A stretch of DNA of 64,000 nt from Pyruvatibacter sp. HU-CL02332 (GTDB lineage: Bacteria > Pseudomonadota > Alphaproteobacteria > CGMCC-115125). A program made the position numbers and the translations under genes. The stretch spans positions 186,001-250,000 of the forward strand of contig NZ_BAABWK010000002.1 in assembly GCF_040362765.1 (NCBI RefSeq), given 5' to 3'. Under the pieces are notes generated by a model. The model searched no databases and was not told the DNA's origin. It saw nothing but the letters and a program-made list of their open reading frames with translations. This document shows positions 34,190-42,899 of this stretch, piece after piece. Each line of letters starts with the position of its first letter. The first letter of the stretch is position 1.

Positions 34190-35560
34190 ATGAGTTCAGT
34201 TTTTAACACCAGCACTGGTGCGATTGCCGCGCTGCTGACAGCGTCGGCATTTGCCGTCCCTGCAGTTGCAGGCGTGAGCCAGGCTGAAGCCGACAAGCTC
34301 GGCACAACCCTGACGCCAATCGGCGCCGAAAAGGCAGGCAATGCCGACGGCACAATCCCAGCTTGGGAGCCGCTAGCAAATGCGCCGGCTCACACGGCAG
34401 GCGATTTTTACGCTGATCCGTATGCCGATGATGCGCCGCTGTTCACGATTACATCTGAGAACAAGGCTGAGTATGCCGACAAGCTGACCGGCACCCATGC
34501 CGCTTTGCTTGACGACATCGCCGGCTACAAGATGATCGTGTACCCATCACGCCGCAATTGCTCCTATCCGGACTTTGTGAATGCCGCCATCAAGCAGAAC
34601 GCTCTCAACAGTGAGCTGGTTGCCGATGGTAACGGTGTGGCAAACGCCACAATCGGTGCACCATTCCCAATTCCAACAGAAGCTGTTCAGCTCGCCTGGA
34701 ACCACAATCTGCGGTATCGCGGTTACAAGCTGAACCGTCAGTTCGCGTCCATCGCTCCGGACGGCAATGCCAACTTCACACCGATTACGGTGTATGACGA
34801 AGTGGTGTTCACCTATTCAAACCCGGACATCCCCAACTTCGATAGCCTGAACAACATTTCACTCAAGTACCTGCAGACGGTGATTGCACCGTCTCGTCGT
34901 GCCGGTGAATTGCTGCTCGTGCACGAAACCATCAACCAGGTGAAGGGTGCGCGTAACGCGTGGCAGTACAACCCGGGCACCAAGCGTGTGCGTCGTGCAC
35001 CAACAGTGGCTTATGACAACCCGCAGTCATACGCTGATGGTCGACAGACAACGGACCAGTTTGACCTCTTCAACGGGTCACCTGACCGTTACACCTGGAC
35101 CATGCAGGGCAAGTCCGAGAAGTACATTGCGTACAACTCTTACAAGTGGGCAAACCCAGCCAACACCTATGACCAGATGCTGCAGCCAGCGTCCCTCAAT
35201 CAGGATCTTCTTCGCTACGAACTGCACCGCGTGTGGACCGTTGAAGCCAAGATCCGTGAAGGTCAGCGTCACATCTACACACGTCGTGTGAAGTCATTTG
35301 ACGAAGACACCTACAACATGGTCACCGGCGAAATGTTTGACAGCCGTGGTCAGCTGTGGCGCGTCCAGGAAGGTCACATCCTGAACTACTACGATGTGCC
35401 AACTTGCTGGAACAACTCAGACGTCACCTATGACATTCAGGCGGACTACTACAACGTCCAGGGCCTGAAGAACCAGGAACGTGAAATCAACTACACATAT
35501 GATGAGTTGAGCGAAGACAACCTCGACCCGGCAGCCCTGCGCCGCCGTGGCGTTCGGTAA
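34190..35560 (+). CDS. DUF1329 outer-membrane lipoprotein-sorting-like protein
   Basis: A 456-residue exported protein of the DUF1329 family (LolB/lipoprotein-carrier-like fold). The start is ATG 34190, behind a strong AAGGAGGACC site. The signal peptide ends in AVA or AVAG near residue 26. Family sequence includes DKLGTTLTPIGAEKAGNADGTIPAW near the start, YRGYKLNRQFASIAPDG, and RAPTVAYDNPQSYADGRQTTDQFDLFNGSPDRYTW. Related proteins occur beside RND exporters or sterol/lipid catabolism genes; none is adjacent here. The strong ribosome site and terminator suggest high expression. Confidence 0.92.
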   Translation: MSSVFNTSTGAIAALLTASAFAVPAVAGVSQAEADKLGTTLTPIGAEKAGNADGTIPAWEPLANAPAHTAGDFYADPYADDAPLFTITSENKAEYADKLTGTHAALLDDIAGYKMIVYPSRRNCSYPDFVNAAIKQNALNSELVADGNGVANATIGAPFPIPTEAVQLAWNHNLRYRGYKLNRQFASIAPDGNANFTPITVYDEVVFTYSNPDIPNFDSLNNISLKYLQTVIAPSRRAGELLLVHETINQVKGARNAWQYNPGTKRVRRAPTVAYDNPQSYADGRQTTDQFDLFNGSPDRYTWTMQGKSEKYIAYNSYKWANPANTYDQMLQPASLNQDLLRYELHRVWTVEAKIREGQRHIYTRRVKSFDEDTYNMVTGEMFDSRGQLWRVQEGHILNYYDVPTCWNNSDVTYDIQADYYNVQGLKNQEREINYTYDELSEDNLDPAALRRRGVR

Positions 35561-35585
35561 ACCACCGAACATCGAGAGCCTAAAG

Positions 35586-35623
35586 AAAGCCCCTCGGACG
35601 CAGTGTCCGGGGGGCTTTTTCTT
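35586..35623 (+). terminator. Rho-independent terminator after the DUF1329 gene
   Basis: A strong GC-rich stem (GCCCCTCGGAC with GTCCGGGGGGC, loop GCAGT) followed by a TTTTTCTTT run, 26 bases after the stop. Confidence 0.9.
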
Positions 35624-35717
35624 TGGCCAAATCACCCGCCAGTCGATTGCATCCTGAGCGAATGTCGAACATGCTTTGCACGAACGTGATCAAACAAAGA
35701 GGCGCAGTGCGGGCCCG

Positions 35718-37058
35718 ATGAGTATCCAGCAAAAGAATGCCGTGTGGACCAACTGGTCAGGGGCGCTGACATGCGCACCCTCCAACCTCGTGACTGCCAA
35801 TAGCGAAGCCGAGATTTCTGCAGCGATTGTGGAGGCAGCGGGTCAGGGCAGGGGTCCTGTTCGTGCGCCGGGTACCGGACACTCATTTACGCCCATCGTC
35901 ATTACAGACGGCACGATGATCGATATCGATGGCCATGAAGGGCTGGTGTCTGCAGATACATCAACCGGCAGGGCACGGGTCAAAGCCGGCACAAAGATTC
36001 ACAATCTCGGCGCGCCGCTTCTTGACGCGGGACTGGCGCTCGCCAATCAGGGTGACATCAACCGCCAGTCAATTGCTGGCGCCATCTCTACAGGCACCCA
36101 TGGCACAGGCCTGGCCCTTGGCTCAGTGTCATCTCAAGTGGCTGGTGTGCGTGTTGCGACAGCGGATGGCAGCATCGTGTCGTGCTCTGCCGATGAAAAC
36201 ACTGATGTCTTCAATGCGGCCCGCGTCTCGCTGGGCACGCTGGGCATTCTGACCGAGTTCGATCTGCAGTGCCTTCCGGCTTACTCCCTGCGGGAGACCG
36301 GGGGCCGGATGGCTGTGACAGAGGTCATGGCGCAGATGGACAGCCTGGTGAATGACAACCGGCACTTTGAGTTCTTCTGGTTCCCGTTTGCCGACGATGT
36401 TCTGGTCAAATTCCTGAACACCACTGACGAACCTGCACGTCCGCCGCGTGATGGTGGGGGCGGCATGGAACAGTTCGCCATGGTGGCCGCGTGCGAGATC
36501 AGCCGCTTTGCGCCCTTCATGCGCGGACCGTTGCAGCGGTTCCTGACCAACAATGCCGGTGCCCGATACATGGGCGCGGATGAGTTTTCACAAAAGGCGA
36601 AAGTCCGCCATGCCTATCAGGCATTCCCCAGTGATAGGGATGTTCGCTTCAATGAAATGGAATTCTCCGTCCCGCTGGCCAGCGGGACGGACTGCGTTCA
36701 GGAACTCGCCGAGCATATGCGCAAGCGCGGCGGCAACTTCATCTTCCCGATTGAGTATCGCACCATTCAGGGCGACGACATCTGGCTGAGTCCGTTCCAG
36801 GGGCGTGACAGCGTATCGATCTCAATCCACCAATATGCGAAGCAGGATTACCGGCGTCTGTTTGATGGCGCCGAAGCCATCTTCCGCAACTATGGCGGCC
36901 GCCCGCACTGGGGCAAGTTGCACACGCTTACGGCGCGTGAGCTGGCTCCGCTTTATCCACACTGGGATGATTTCCAGGAAGTGCGCAGGCGGCTTGACCC
37001 GAATGGTCTATTTCTCACGCCATATCTCGCGCGCCTGTTCGGAGAAGACGCAGCCTAG
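35718..37058 (+). CDS. FAD-linked aldonolactone oxidase-like protein
   Basis: A 446-residue VAO/PCMH-fold flavoprotein, like L-gulono-1,4-lactone or D-arabinono-1,4-lactone oxidases. The N-terminal FAD domain has VRAPGTGHSFTPI; H55 is the usual site of covalent flavin attachment. ANQGDINRQSIAGAISTGTHGTG is the second FAD block. The C-terminal ALO domain ends with the HWGK motif (GRPHWGKLHTLTARELAPLYP), which is needed for activity in this family. The actual sugar substrate is unknown. It is convergent and overlaps the cytochrome c gene by 4 bases at the stops. No partner gene is cotranscribed. Confidence 0.9.
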   Translation: MSIQQKNAVWTNWSGALTCAPSNLVTANSEAEISAAIVEAAGQGRGPVRAPGTGHSFTPIVITDGTMIDIDGHEGLVSADTSTGRARVKAGTKIHNLGAPLLDAGLALANQGDINRQSIAGAISTGTHGTGLALGSVSSQVAGVRVATADGSIVSCSADENTDVFNAARVSLGTLGILTEFDLQCLPAYSLRETGGRMAVTEVMAQMDSLVNDNRHFEFFWFPFADDVLVKFLNTTDEPARPPRDGGGGMEQFAMVAACEISRFAPFMRGPLQRFLTNNAGARYMGADEFSQKAKVRHAYQAFPSDRDVRFNEMEFSVPLASGTDCVQELAEHMRKRGGNFIFPIEYRTIQGDDIWLSPFQGRDSVSISIHQYAKQDYRRLFDGAEAIFRNYGGRPHWGKLHTLTARELAPLYPHWDDFQEVRRRLDPNGLFLTPYLARLFGEDAA

Positions 37059-37450
37059 TAGTCGATCACGTCGCCTTCATCTATGTCGTCGTGCGGCACG
37101 GGCGGCGGTGGAAGGATCGTTTCCAGATACGCAATCAGATTATCAATCTGGGTGGCATCCAGCTGGAACTGCGGCATGCCCACATGGGCGTCCGTTCCAA
37201 CGACAATGCCTTCGGCAAATCCTTCCGCCAGATGGTCCGCTGGATAGGCAAGCACGAGTTCATGGAAGTTTGGTGCCGCATCATTGGGCGACAGGCCATC
37301 GGCCTCCAACGCATGACAGGACGAACAAAGGTTCTGTGCCAGCTTTTCACCTGCTTCTGCTTCGGCTGAAAAGTCTGCGTGTGCGGTGGCCGGCGCCAGC
37401 ATGATCGCCAGTATCAAAGATGGAATGGCAGTGAGTGCCCGTATACGCAT
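37055..37450 (-). CDS. Periplasmic cytochrome c
   Basis: A 131-residue class I c-type cytochrome from ATG 37450, with a GAGGGG site. The signal peptide ends in AHA near residue 25. The heme motif is C42-S-S-C45-H46; the distal methionine is likely that in VGMPQF. The tail is acidic and proline-rich (LPPPPVPHDD). It is the last gene of a leftward run that also contains metC, modA and modB. It may accept electrons from the lactone-oxidase-type flavoprotein, which ends opposite it; this is speculative. Confidence 0.93.
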   Translation of the reverse strand: MRIRALTAIPSLILAIMLAPATAHADFSAEAEAGEKLAQNLCSSCHALEADGLSPNDAAPNFHELVLAYPADHLAEGFAEGIVVGTDAHVGMPQFQLDATQIDNLIAYLETILPPPPVPHDDIDEGDVIDY

Positions 37451-37475
37451 GTTGATGCCCCTCTTGAGAATTGGC

Positions 37476-37688
37476 CTAGACGTCCATCCGCGCAACAACC
37501 TGGCCTTCTTCGACCAGTTCTTCTTCTTCGACCAGAATTTCAGTGACCTTGCCGTCCTTCGGCGCGGCAACGGGAATTTCCATCTTCATGGATTCCAGAA
37601 TGATGATCGCATCTTCTTCTTCCACGGACGTGCCCGGGGTGGCTTCAATCTTCCAGACCTTGCCTGAAATCTCCGACTTGATATCCAT
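37476..37688 (-). CDS. Stand-alone biotinyl/lipoyl attachment protein
   Basis: A 70-residue single lipoyl/biotinyl domain, with the biotin-type motif E32-S-M-K35-M. K35 is the expected biotinylation site. VARMDV ends the fold. Such free-standing domains (BLP type) are biotin carriers of uncertain carboxylases, or acceptors of BirA. No carboxylase or carboxyltransferase gene is adjacent, so its partner is unknown. It lies 15 bases after modB and 25 before the cytochrome c gene. Confidence 0.9.
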   Translation of the reverse strand: MDIKSEISGKVWKIEATPGTSVEEEDAIIILESMKMEIPVAAPKDGKVTEILVEEEELVEEGQVVARMDV

Positions 37689-37703
37689 AAATTCAACTTC
37701 CCT

Positions 37704-38390
37704 TTATCGCTGCCGGGCGGAGCGGCGCACGAGATATTCAGATGCAACCAGCGCTGCAACAGCAACAGTTACCGATAGGATGAGAACGCGCAATGCGGCC
37801 TGTTCGCCACCCGGCATTTGCAAAAAAGTATAAAGGGCAAGGGGCAGTGTCCGCGTCTCGCCCGGAATGGATGCCGCAAAGGTGATGGTGGCCCCAAACT
37901 CTCCAAGCGCGCGGGCAAAGGCCAGTACGCCACCGGCCACTATTCCGGGAACCATCAACGGCAGCGCAATGGTCGCGAAGGCGCCAAAGGGCGACTGGCC
38001 AAGCGTGCGGGCCGCCTGCAACAACCGCTCCTCAACATTCTCAGCCGAAATGCGAATGGCACGAACGGCCAGAGGAAAACCGCTGACGGCTGCCACAATC
38101 ACAGCCCCGGACCATGAGAACGCAAGATTGATCCCGAACCATGACTGGAGCGGTTCACCGATCGGCCCACGTGGCCCCAGTGCCAGAAGCAGGAGATAGC
38201 CAAGGGCCACCGGCGGCATGACGAGCGGCAGATGCACAATAATGTCGAGGGCCGTCTTGCCCCAGAACTGCCAGCGGGCCAGCGCCCAGCCGGTGAGCAG
38301 AGCGAACGGCATTGACACCAGCAGGCCAATGCCTGCGACCGTCAAAGAGACCGTGAGCGCCTGAAGCTCTGCGTCGGTTATGCCCCACAT
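37704..38390 (-). CDS. modB: Molybdate ABC transporter permease
   Basis: A 228-residue inner-membrane permease. The start is ATG 38390, 7 bases after the modA stop. Five helices are visible, and the permease signature EERLLQAARTLGQSPFGAFATIALPLMVPGIVAGGVLAFARALGEFGATITFA matches ModB, including ALGEFGATI. Oxyanion import requires ModC ATPase; no ATPase gene lies next to it. modB is in a run of metC-modA-modB-biotinyl protein-cytochrome c. Confidence 0.93.
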   Translation of the reverse strand: MWGITDAELQALTVSLTVAGIGLLVSMPFALLTGWALARWQFWGKTALDIIVHLPLVMPPVALGYLLLLALGPRGPIGEPLQSWFGINLAFSWSGAVIVAAVSGFPLAVRAIRISAENVEERLLQAARTLGQSPFGAFATIALPLMVPGIVAGGVLAFARALGEFGATITFAASIPGETRTLPLALYTFLQMPGGEQAALRVLILSVTVAVAALVASEYLVRRSARQR

Positions 38391-38397
38391 GTGTTGA

Positions 38398-39210
38398 CTA
38401 CCCGCATTCTGCTTCTGGATGGGAGCCATCTGACGGATTGGCATCAGGGGGTGTCGCAAACCCATGGGACATCAGGATTGTGCTGCCTTCCGGGCTGCTA
38501 AGAAAGGCCAGGAAATCATACGCCTTGGATGTCGCGCTGGTGACCGCGAGCGCCTCATAGACAATCGGTCCGTGCAGTGTGTCAGGTATCGTGGCCAACA
38601 CATCAACGTCGTCCACGATTGCAGCGTCTGTGGCGTAGACAATGCCAACGGGCGCTGTGCCGGTCCTCACCCAGTTCAGCACCGTGCGAACAGTATCGCC
38701 CTGCACAAGCCGGTCCTGCACAAGTTGCCATGCCTTAACTGCCATGAGAGCCTCGCGGGCATAGACCCCTGCGGGCACACCGATAGGGTCCGCGATGGCT
38801 ATGCGCCCGCGGCTCAGCCCGGAATGGTCCGGGCCGAACGGTGCCTTACCTGATGCAATGGTACTGTCTTCGTCGGGACGTGAACCAATCAGGACCAATT
38901 CATTGCCTGCAATGGCGCGGCGCGATGCCTTGTCGCCAATGCCGCAGGCAACCAGCCATTCCGCCCACTGGGAATTTGCGGAAATGAAAACATGTGCAGG
39001 CGCCCCTTGCTGTATCTGTCGGGCCGCCCGCGATGTTGAATCAAACACCGTAATGGTCGGGCCATATCCGGCAGCTTCAAAGGCGTCGGCCATCTCCTGC
39101 ACCGCGTTGGTCATGCTTGCGGCCGCAAAAATCAAAAGCGGCGTATCTGCTTTTGAGGGCAGGGACGAACCGATAGCAATCAGCAGAGCAAGGACGGTAG
39201 CGCGGATCAT
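38398..39210 (-). CDS. modA: Molybdate-binding periplasmic protein
   Basis: A 270-residue substrate-binding protein. The signal peptide (MIRATVLALLIAIGSSLPSKAD) is followed by LLIFAAASMTNAVQEMADAFEAAGYGPTITVFDSTSRAARQI, the ModA N-terminal pattern including the Ala-Ser-oxyanion contact. PVGIVYATDAAIVDDVDVLATIPD is the C-terminal lobe signature. It could bind molybdate or tungstate. The start overlaps the metC stop by 4 bases. Confidence 0.94.
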   Translation of the reverse strand: MIRATVLALLIAIGSSLPSKADTPLLIFAAASMTNAVQEMADAFEAAGYGPTITVFDSTSRAARQIQQGAPAHVFISANSQWAEWLVACGIGDKASRRAIAGNELVLIGSRPDEDSTIASGKAPFGPDHSGLSRGRIAIADPIGVPAGVYAREALMAVKAWQLVQDRLVQGDTVRTVLNWVRTGTAPVGIVYATDAAIVDDVDVLATIPDTLHGPIVYEALAVTSATSKAYDFLAFLSSPEGSTILMSHGFATPPDANPSDGSHPEAECG

Positions 39211-40361
39211 CCGGCAGCCCTGAGGCGTGCAAACCCCTTGTCCAGATCAGTTTTCAGATCATCCATATCTTCAAGGCCGGCATGGAAACGCAGCAGGCGA
39301 CCAGGGGTGTCCCATTGGGTCGCCGTGCGATATCGGCCCGGATTAGAGGGGACAACAAGACTTTCAAAGCCGCCCCATGAGTAGCCCATGCCGAACAACT
39401 CAAGACCATCCAGCATTGCTGCCAGCGCGGGTTCCTCAACCGGATTCAGCACAACCGAGAAGAGGCCACTGGCGCCCAGAAAATCCCGCGCCCAGATGTC
39501 ATGCTGTGGATGTGAGGGAAGGGCTGGATGAAGCACATGGGAAACCTCGTCGCGCTCACCCAGCCAGGTGGCCAGCTCAATGCCCTGCTTCATGTGCTGC
39601 TTTAACCGAACATCCAATGTGCGCAGGCCACGCAACGCCAGATAGATGTCGTCCGGCCCGGCGCACAAGCCAAGTTCGCCCCGAGCGGCATGAAGCAGGG
39701 GCCAGCATTCTTCATTCGCGGTGATCGTTCCCAACATCGTGTCGGCATGGCCAACCACATATTTTGTGGCCGCTTGGATGGAGACATCTACCCCATGCTC
39801 ATAGGGCTTGAAGAACAAGGGCGATGCCCAGGTGTTATCGAGAATGACCTTTGCGCCGTTTGCATGCGCCACTTCTGCAATCGCCGGAATGTCCTGCACT
39901 TCAAAGGTCAAGGAGCCGGGGCTCTCCACAAAAACCACCGTGGTTCGGTCGGTCATGAGGGATGCGATATCAGCGCCGATCGTCGGGTCGTAGTAAGTCG
40001 TCTCGACGCCCATGCGTTTCAGGAACGTATTGCAGAAATTGCGTGTCGGTCCGTAGGCGCTGTCCGTCATCAACAGATGGTCGCCGGAGCTCAGGAAGGC
40101 GAGCAGGGCGGTGGTGCATGCATTCAGGCCTGAGGGCACGATTGCGCACCCAGCACCTCCCTCAAGCGCCATGATGGCGTCTTCCAGCGCAAAGACGGTG
40201 GGCGTCCCGCGACGACCATATTGCACGCGCGTCTTGGGGTGCTTCAGATCCTCATAGGTCGGATAGAGGATGGTGGAGGCATGATAGACAGGCGGATTGA
40301 CGGCACCGTGATTTGATTTCGGGTCCCGTCCGGCGTGAACTATTTTGGTCTTTTCTTTCAT
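39207..40361 (-). CDS. metC: Cystathionine beta-lyase (PLP)
   Basis: A 384-residue Cys/Met-metabolism PLP enzyme from ATG 40361 (MKEKTKIVHAGRDPKSNHGAVNPPVYHAST). The Schiff-base lysine is K200 in QAATKYVVGHADTM. YGRRGTPTVFALEDAI and GFESLV in the active site match cystathionine beta-lyase, which converts cystathionine to homocysteine, pyruvate and ammonia. The gene is the first of the leftward mod run and overlaps modA by 4 bases. It is divergent from the aap operon, with 172 bases between starts. Confidence 0.92.
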   Translation of the reverse strand: MKEKTKIVHAGRDPKSNHGAVNPPVYHASTILYPTYEDLKHPKTRVQYGRRGTPTVFALEDAIMALEGGAGCAIVPSGLNACTTALLAFLSSGDHLLMTDSAYGPTRNFCNTFLKRMGVETTYYDPTIGADIASLMTDRTTVVFVESPGSLTFEVQDIPAIAEVAHANGAKVILDNTWASPLFFKPYEHGVDVSIQAATKYVVGHADTMLGTITANEECWPLLHAARGELGLCAGPDDIYLALRGLRTLDVRLKQHMKQGIELATWLGERDEVSHVLHPALPSHPQHDIWARDFLGASGLFSVVLNPVEEPALAAMLDGLELFGMGYSWGGFESLVVPSNPGRYRTATQWDTPGRLLRFHAGLEDMDDLKTDLDKGFARLRAAG

Positions 40362-40533
40362 CGCACCCACTTTGGTTCCAACGGCCAAATACGGCTTTTC
40401 CAGCCATGACACAGATGTTGCGCCAAGCCTCTAGCCGAGGCCTTGAGGAATGCTACACTGGCACAAATGCTGGCAAAAATCGCCGCGTGCGGTACATCCA
40501 GTACCCAGAATTCGACTGTGAGGATAGATTCGT

Positions 40534-41595
40534 ATGATTCCCACCACCATTCGTGCCCTTGGGCGTCCTGCTCTGGCCGGTCTTGCCGGTCTGGCGTTTG
40601 GATTAATGTCTGTTCACGGTGCTGCCGCACAGCCCGCCGATGCGGGAGCCACGCTGGCTGCCGTAAAGGCAAAAGGCCATTTGCAGTGTGGGGTGAGCCA
40701 GGGGCTTCCCGGCTTCTCCAATCCGGATGCCACCGGCGAGTGGACAGGCCTTGATGTGGATTTCTGCCGTGCTGTTGCTGCTGCCATCTTCGGGGATGCC
40801 AGCGCTGTTCGGTTTACGCCGCTCTCCGCCAAGGAGCGATTTACGGCACTTCAGTCTCGTGAGATTGATGTTCTGTCGCGCAACACAACCTGGACCCTCG
40901 ATCGCGACACGTCGCTTGGGGTCAACTTTGCCGGTGTGAACTACTATGACGGTCAGGGCCTGATGGTCCGTAAATCTGTCGGCGTGACAGACGCGCTTGA
41001 ACTAGATGGCGTGACTTTGTGCACAAACACCGGCACGACAACCGAGCTGAATGTTGCTGACTTCTTCCGGTCCAACAATCTTGAGTACAAGATCCTCGCC
41101 TTTGAAAAGGCTGATGAGGTTGTGGCCGCGTACAACGCCAACCGCTGCGACGTGTACACAACAGATGTCTCCGGCCTTGCTGCCCAGCGCCTCAAGCTCA
41201 CCGAGCCGGATGCCCATGTCATCCTCGACACCATCATCTCTAAGGAGCCGCTTGGGCCAGCCGTTCGTCAGGGCGACGATCAATGGCTCGACATTGTCCG
41301 CTGGACGCTCAATGCACTTGTTGCTGCTGAAGAGCTTGGCGTGACGTCCGCCAATCTTGATGAAATGAAGTCCAGCGAAAATCCGCAGATCAAGCGGCTG
41401 CTGGGAACCGAAGGCGCCTTTGGTGACGCTCTGGGTCTGTCCAATGACTGGGCCTACAACGCAATCAAGGCCGCGGGCAACTACGGCGAGAGCTTTGAGC
41501 GCAACCTTGGCGTCAACACGCCACTTGGCCTTGCCCGAGGGCAAAACGCGTTGTGGACGGACGGCGGCCTTCAATACGCCATCCCAGTTCGCTAG
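40534..41595 (+). CDS. aapJ: General L-amino acid ABC transporter, binding protein
   Basis: A 353-residue periplasmic binding protein. The signal peptide ends in AAAQ near residue 33. VKAKGHLQCGVSQGLPGFSNPDATGEWTGLDVDFCRAVAAAIFGD is the AapJ pattern. LTPLSAKERFTALQSREIDVLSRNTTWTLDRDTSLGVNFAGVNYYDGQGLMV follows. In rhizobia the Aap system takes up many L-amino acids. It is the first gene of aapJQMP, and a terminator-like hairpin separates it from aapQ. Confidence 0.95.
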   Translation: MIPTTIRALGRPALAGLAGLAFGLMSVHGAAAQPADAGATLAAVKAKGHLQCGVSQGLPGFSNPDATGEWTGLDVDFCRAVAAAIFGDASAVRFTPLSAKERFTALQSREIDVLSRNTTWTLDRDTSLGVNFAGVNYYDGQGLMVRKSVGVTDALELDGVTLCTNTGTTTELNVADFFRSNNLEYKILAFEKADEVVAAYNANRCDVYTTDVSGLAAQRLKLTEPDAHVILDTIISKEPLGPAVRQGDDQWLDIVRWTLNALVAAEELGVTSANLDEMKSSENPQIKRLLGTEGAFGDALGLSNDWAYNAIKAAGNYGESFERNLGVNTPLGLARGQNALWTDGGLQYAIPVR

Positions 41596-41617
41596 ACGCT
41601 GATACCAAACAAGACAT

Positions 41618-41657
41618 GGCGCGCCGATATCCAATGAGAGATCGGCGCGCCGTTTTT
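41618..41657 (+). terminator. Intra-operon terminator/attenuator between aapJ and aapQ
   Basis: A perfect 11-bp stem (GGCGCGCCGAT 41618-41628 with ATCGGCGCGCC 41641-41651, 12-base loop) followed by a five-T run, 22 bases after aapJ. It would reduce transcription of the permease/ATPase genes relative to the binding protein. Confidence 0.8.
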
Positions 41658-41675
41658 ATGTATGCTTGCAACTGA

Positions 41676-42896
41676 ATGACAGATCCCACCATAGCTACTT
41701 CCTCCAAACAACAAGGTCGACCCCAGGCCCGACCTCAGGCCAAGGCATCATTGGTGAACGACCCGCGCGTGCGTGGCATCGTCTATCAATTGCTGACGCT
41801 GCTTGTGGTCGTTTGGATCGGCGTTGAGTTCTGGACCAATGCGGTCAGTAATCTTGAGCGCGCAAACATCGCGTCGGGCTTTGGGTTCCTGGATACGACA
41901 GCCGGCTTTGGCATCGTCCAGACGCTGATCGAATACACTGAGGAATCCAGTTACGGGCGGGCATTTTTTGTTGGTCTGTTCAACACCCTGATTGTCGCGT
42001 TCTTCGGCATCATCCTCGCGACTGTCATTGGCTTCCTGGTTGGCATCGGATCCCTGTCACGCAACTGGCTCATCCGTCAGATATGCGTCGCCTATGTGGA
42101 AGTGATGCGCAACATCCCGCTGCTGCTGCATCTGTTCTTCTGGTATTTCGGCGTCCTGCGTGCGGTCCCGGGTCCACGCGAGAGCCTGAATTTTCTCGAC
42201 AGCGTGTTCGTTAACAACCGGGGTATTTATTTCCCAAGACCGGAAGGTGGGGACGGGTTTGGCCTTGTCCTTATTCTTGTGGCTATCGGCATTGCTGCCT
42301 CGTTCTTCATTGCGCGGTGGGCGCGCAAGCGGCGTGAACAGACCGGGCAACCTTTCCCCGTGCTCTACTGGTCACTGGGCCTGATTGTCGGCCTCCCACT
42401 GGCAGTGTTTCTCTTGCTCGGCATGCCGCTGACATTCGACTATCCCGCTTTGAAAGGCTTCAACTTCCGCGGCGGCATTGTAATGATCCCTGAGTTCATC
42501 TCTCTGGTTCTTGCCCTGTCGATCTACACCGCTGGCTTCATTGCTGAGAATGTGCGTTCCGGCATCCAGTCCGTGAACAAAGGCCAGACAGAAGCCGCCT
42601 ATGCGCTTGGCATTCAACCTGGCCCGACCATGCGTCTGGTGATCATCCCCCAGGCCATGCGGGTGATCATTCCGCCGCTCACCAGCCAGTATTTGAATTT
42701 GACCAAGAATTCGTCTCTTGCCGTCGCCATTGCCTATCCCGACCTCGTGTCGGTCTTTGCAGGCACGGTGCTGAACCAGACGGGGCAGGCGGTTGAAATC
42801 CTGTTCCTCACCATGTCGGTCTATCTGACGCTCTCAATCATCACCAGCATACTGATGAACTGGTACAATTCGCGCATTGCGCTGGTGGAGCGCTAG
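41676..42896 (+). CDS. aapQ: General L-amino acid ABC transporter permease
   Basis: A 406-residue permease. Its long form has an N-terminal cytoplasmic region and a periplasmic insert, as in AapQ. The ABC-type motif EAAYALGIQPGPTMRLVIIPQAMRVIIPPLTSQYLNLTKNSSLAVAIAYPDLV contacts the ATPase. It pairs with AapM to form the translocation channel. It starts 18 bases after the intra-operon hairpin and ends 3 bases before aapM. Confidence 0.95.
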   Translation: MTDPTIATSSKQQGRPQARPQAKASLVNDPRVRGIVYQLLTLLVVVWIGVEFWTNAVSNLERANIASGFGFLDTTAGFGIVQTLIEYTEESSYGRAFFVGLFNTLIVAFFGIILATVIGFLVGIGSLSRNWLIRQICVAYVEVMRNIPLLLHLFFWYFGVLRAVPGPRESLNFLDSVFVNNRGIYFPRPEGGDGFGLVLILVAIGIAASFFIARWARKRREQTGQPFPVLYWSLGLIVGLPLAVFLLLGMPLTFDYPALKGFNFRGGIVMIPEFISLVLALSIYTAGFIAENVRSGIQSVNKGQTEAAYALGIQPGPTMRLVIIPQAMRVIIPPLTSQYLNLTKNSSLAVAIAYPDLVSVFAGTVLNQTGQAVEILFLTMSVYLTLSIITSILMNWYNSRIALVER

Positions 42897-42899
42897 GCC

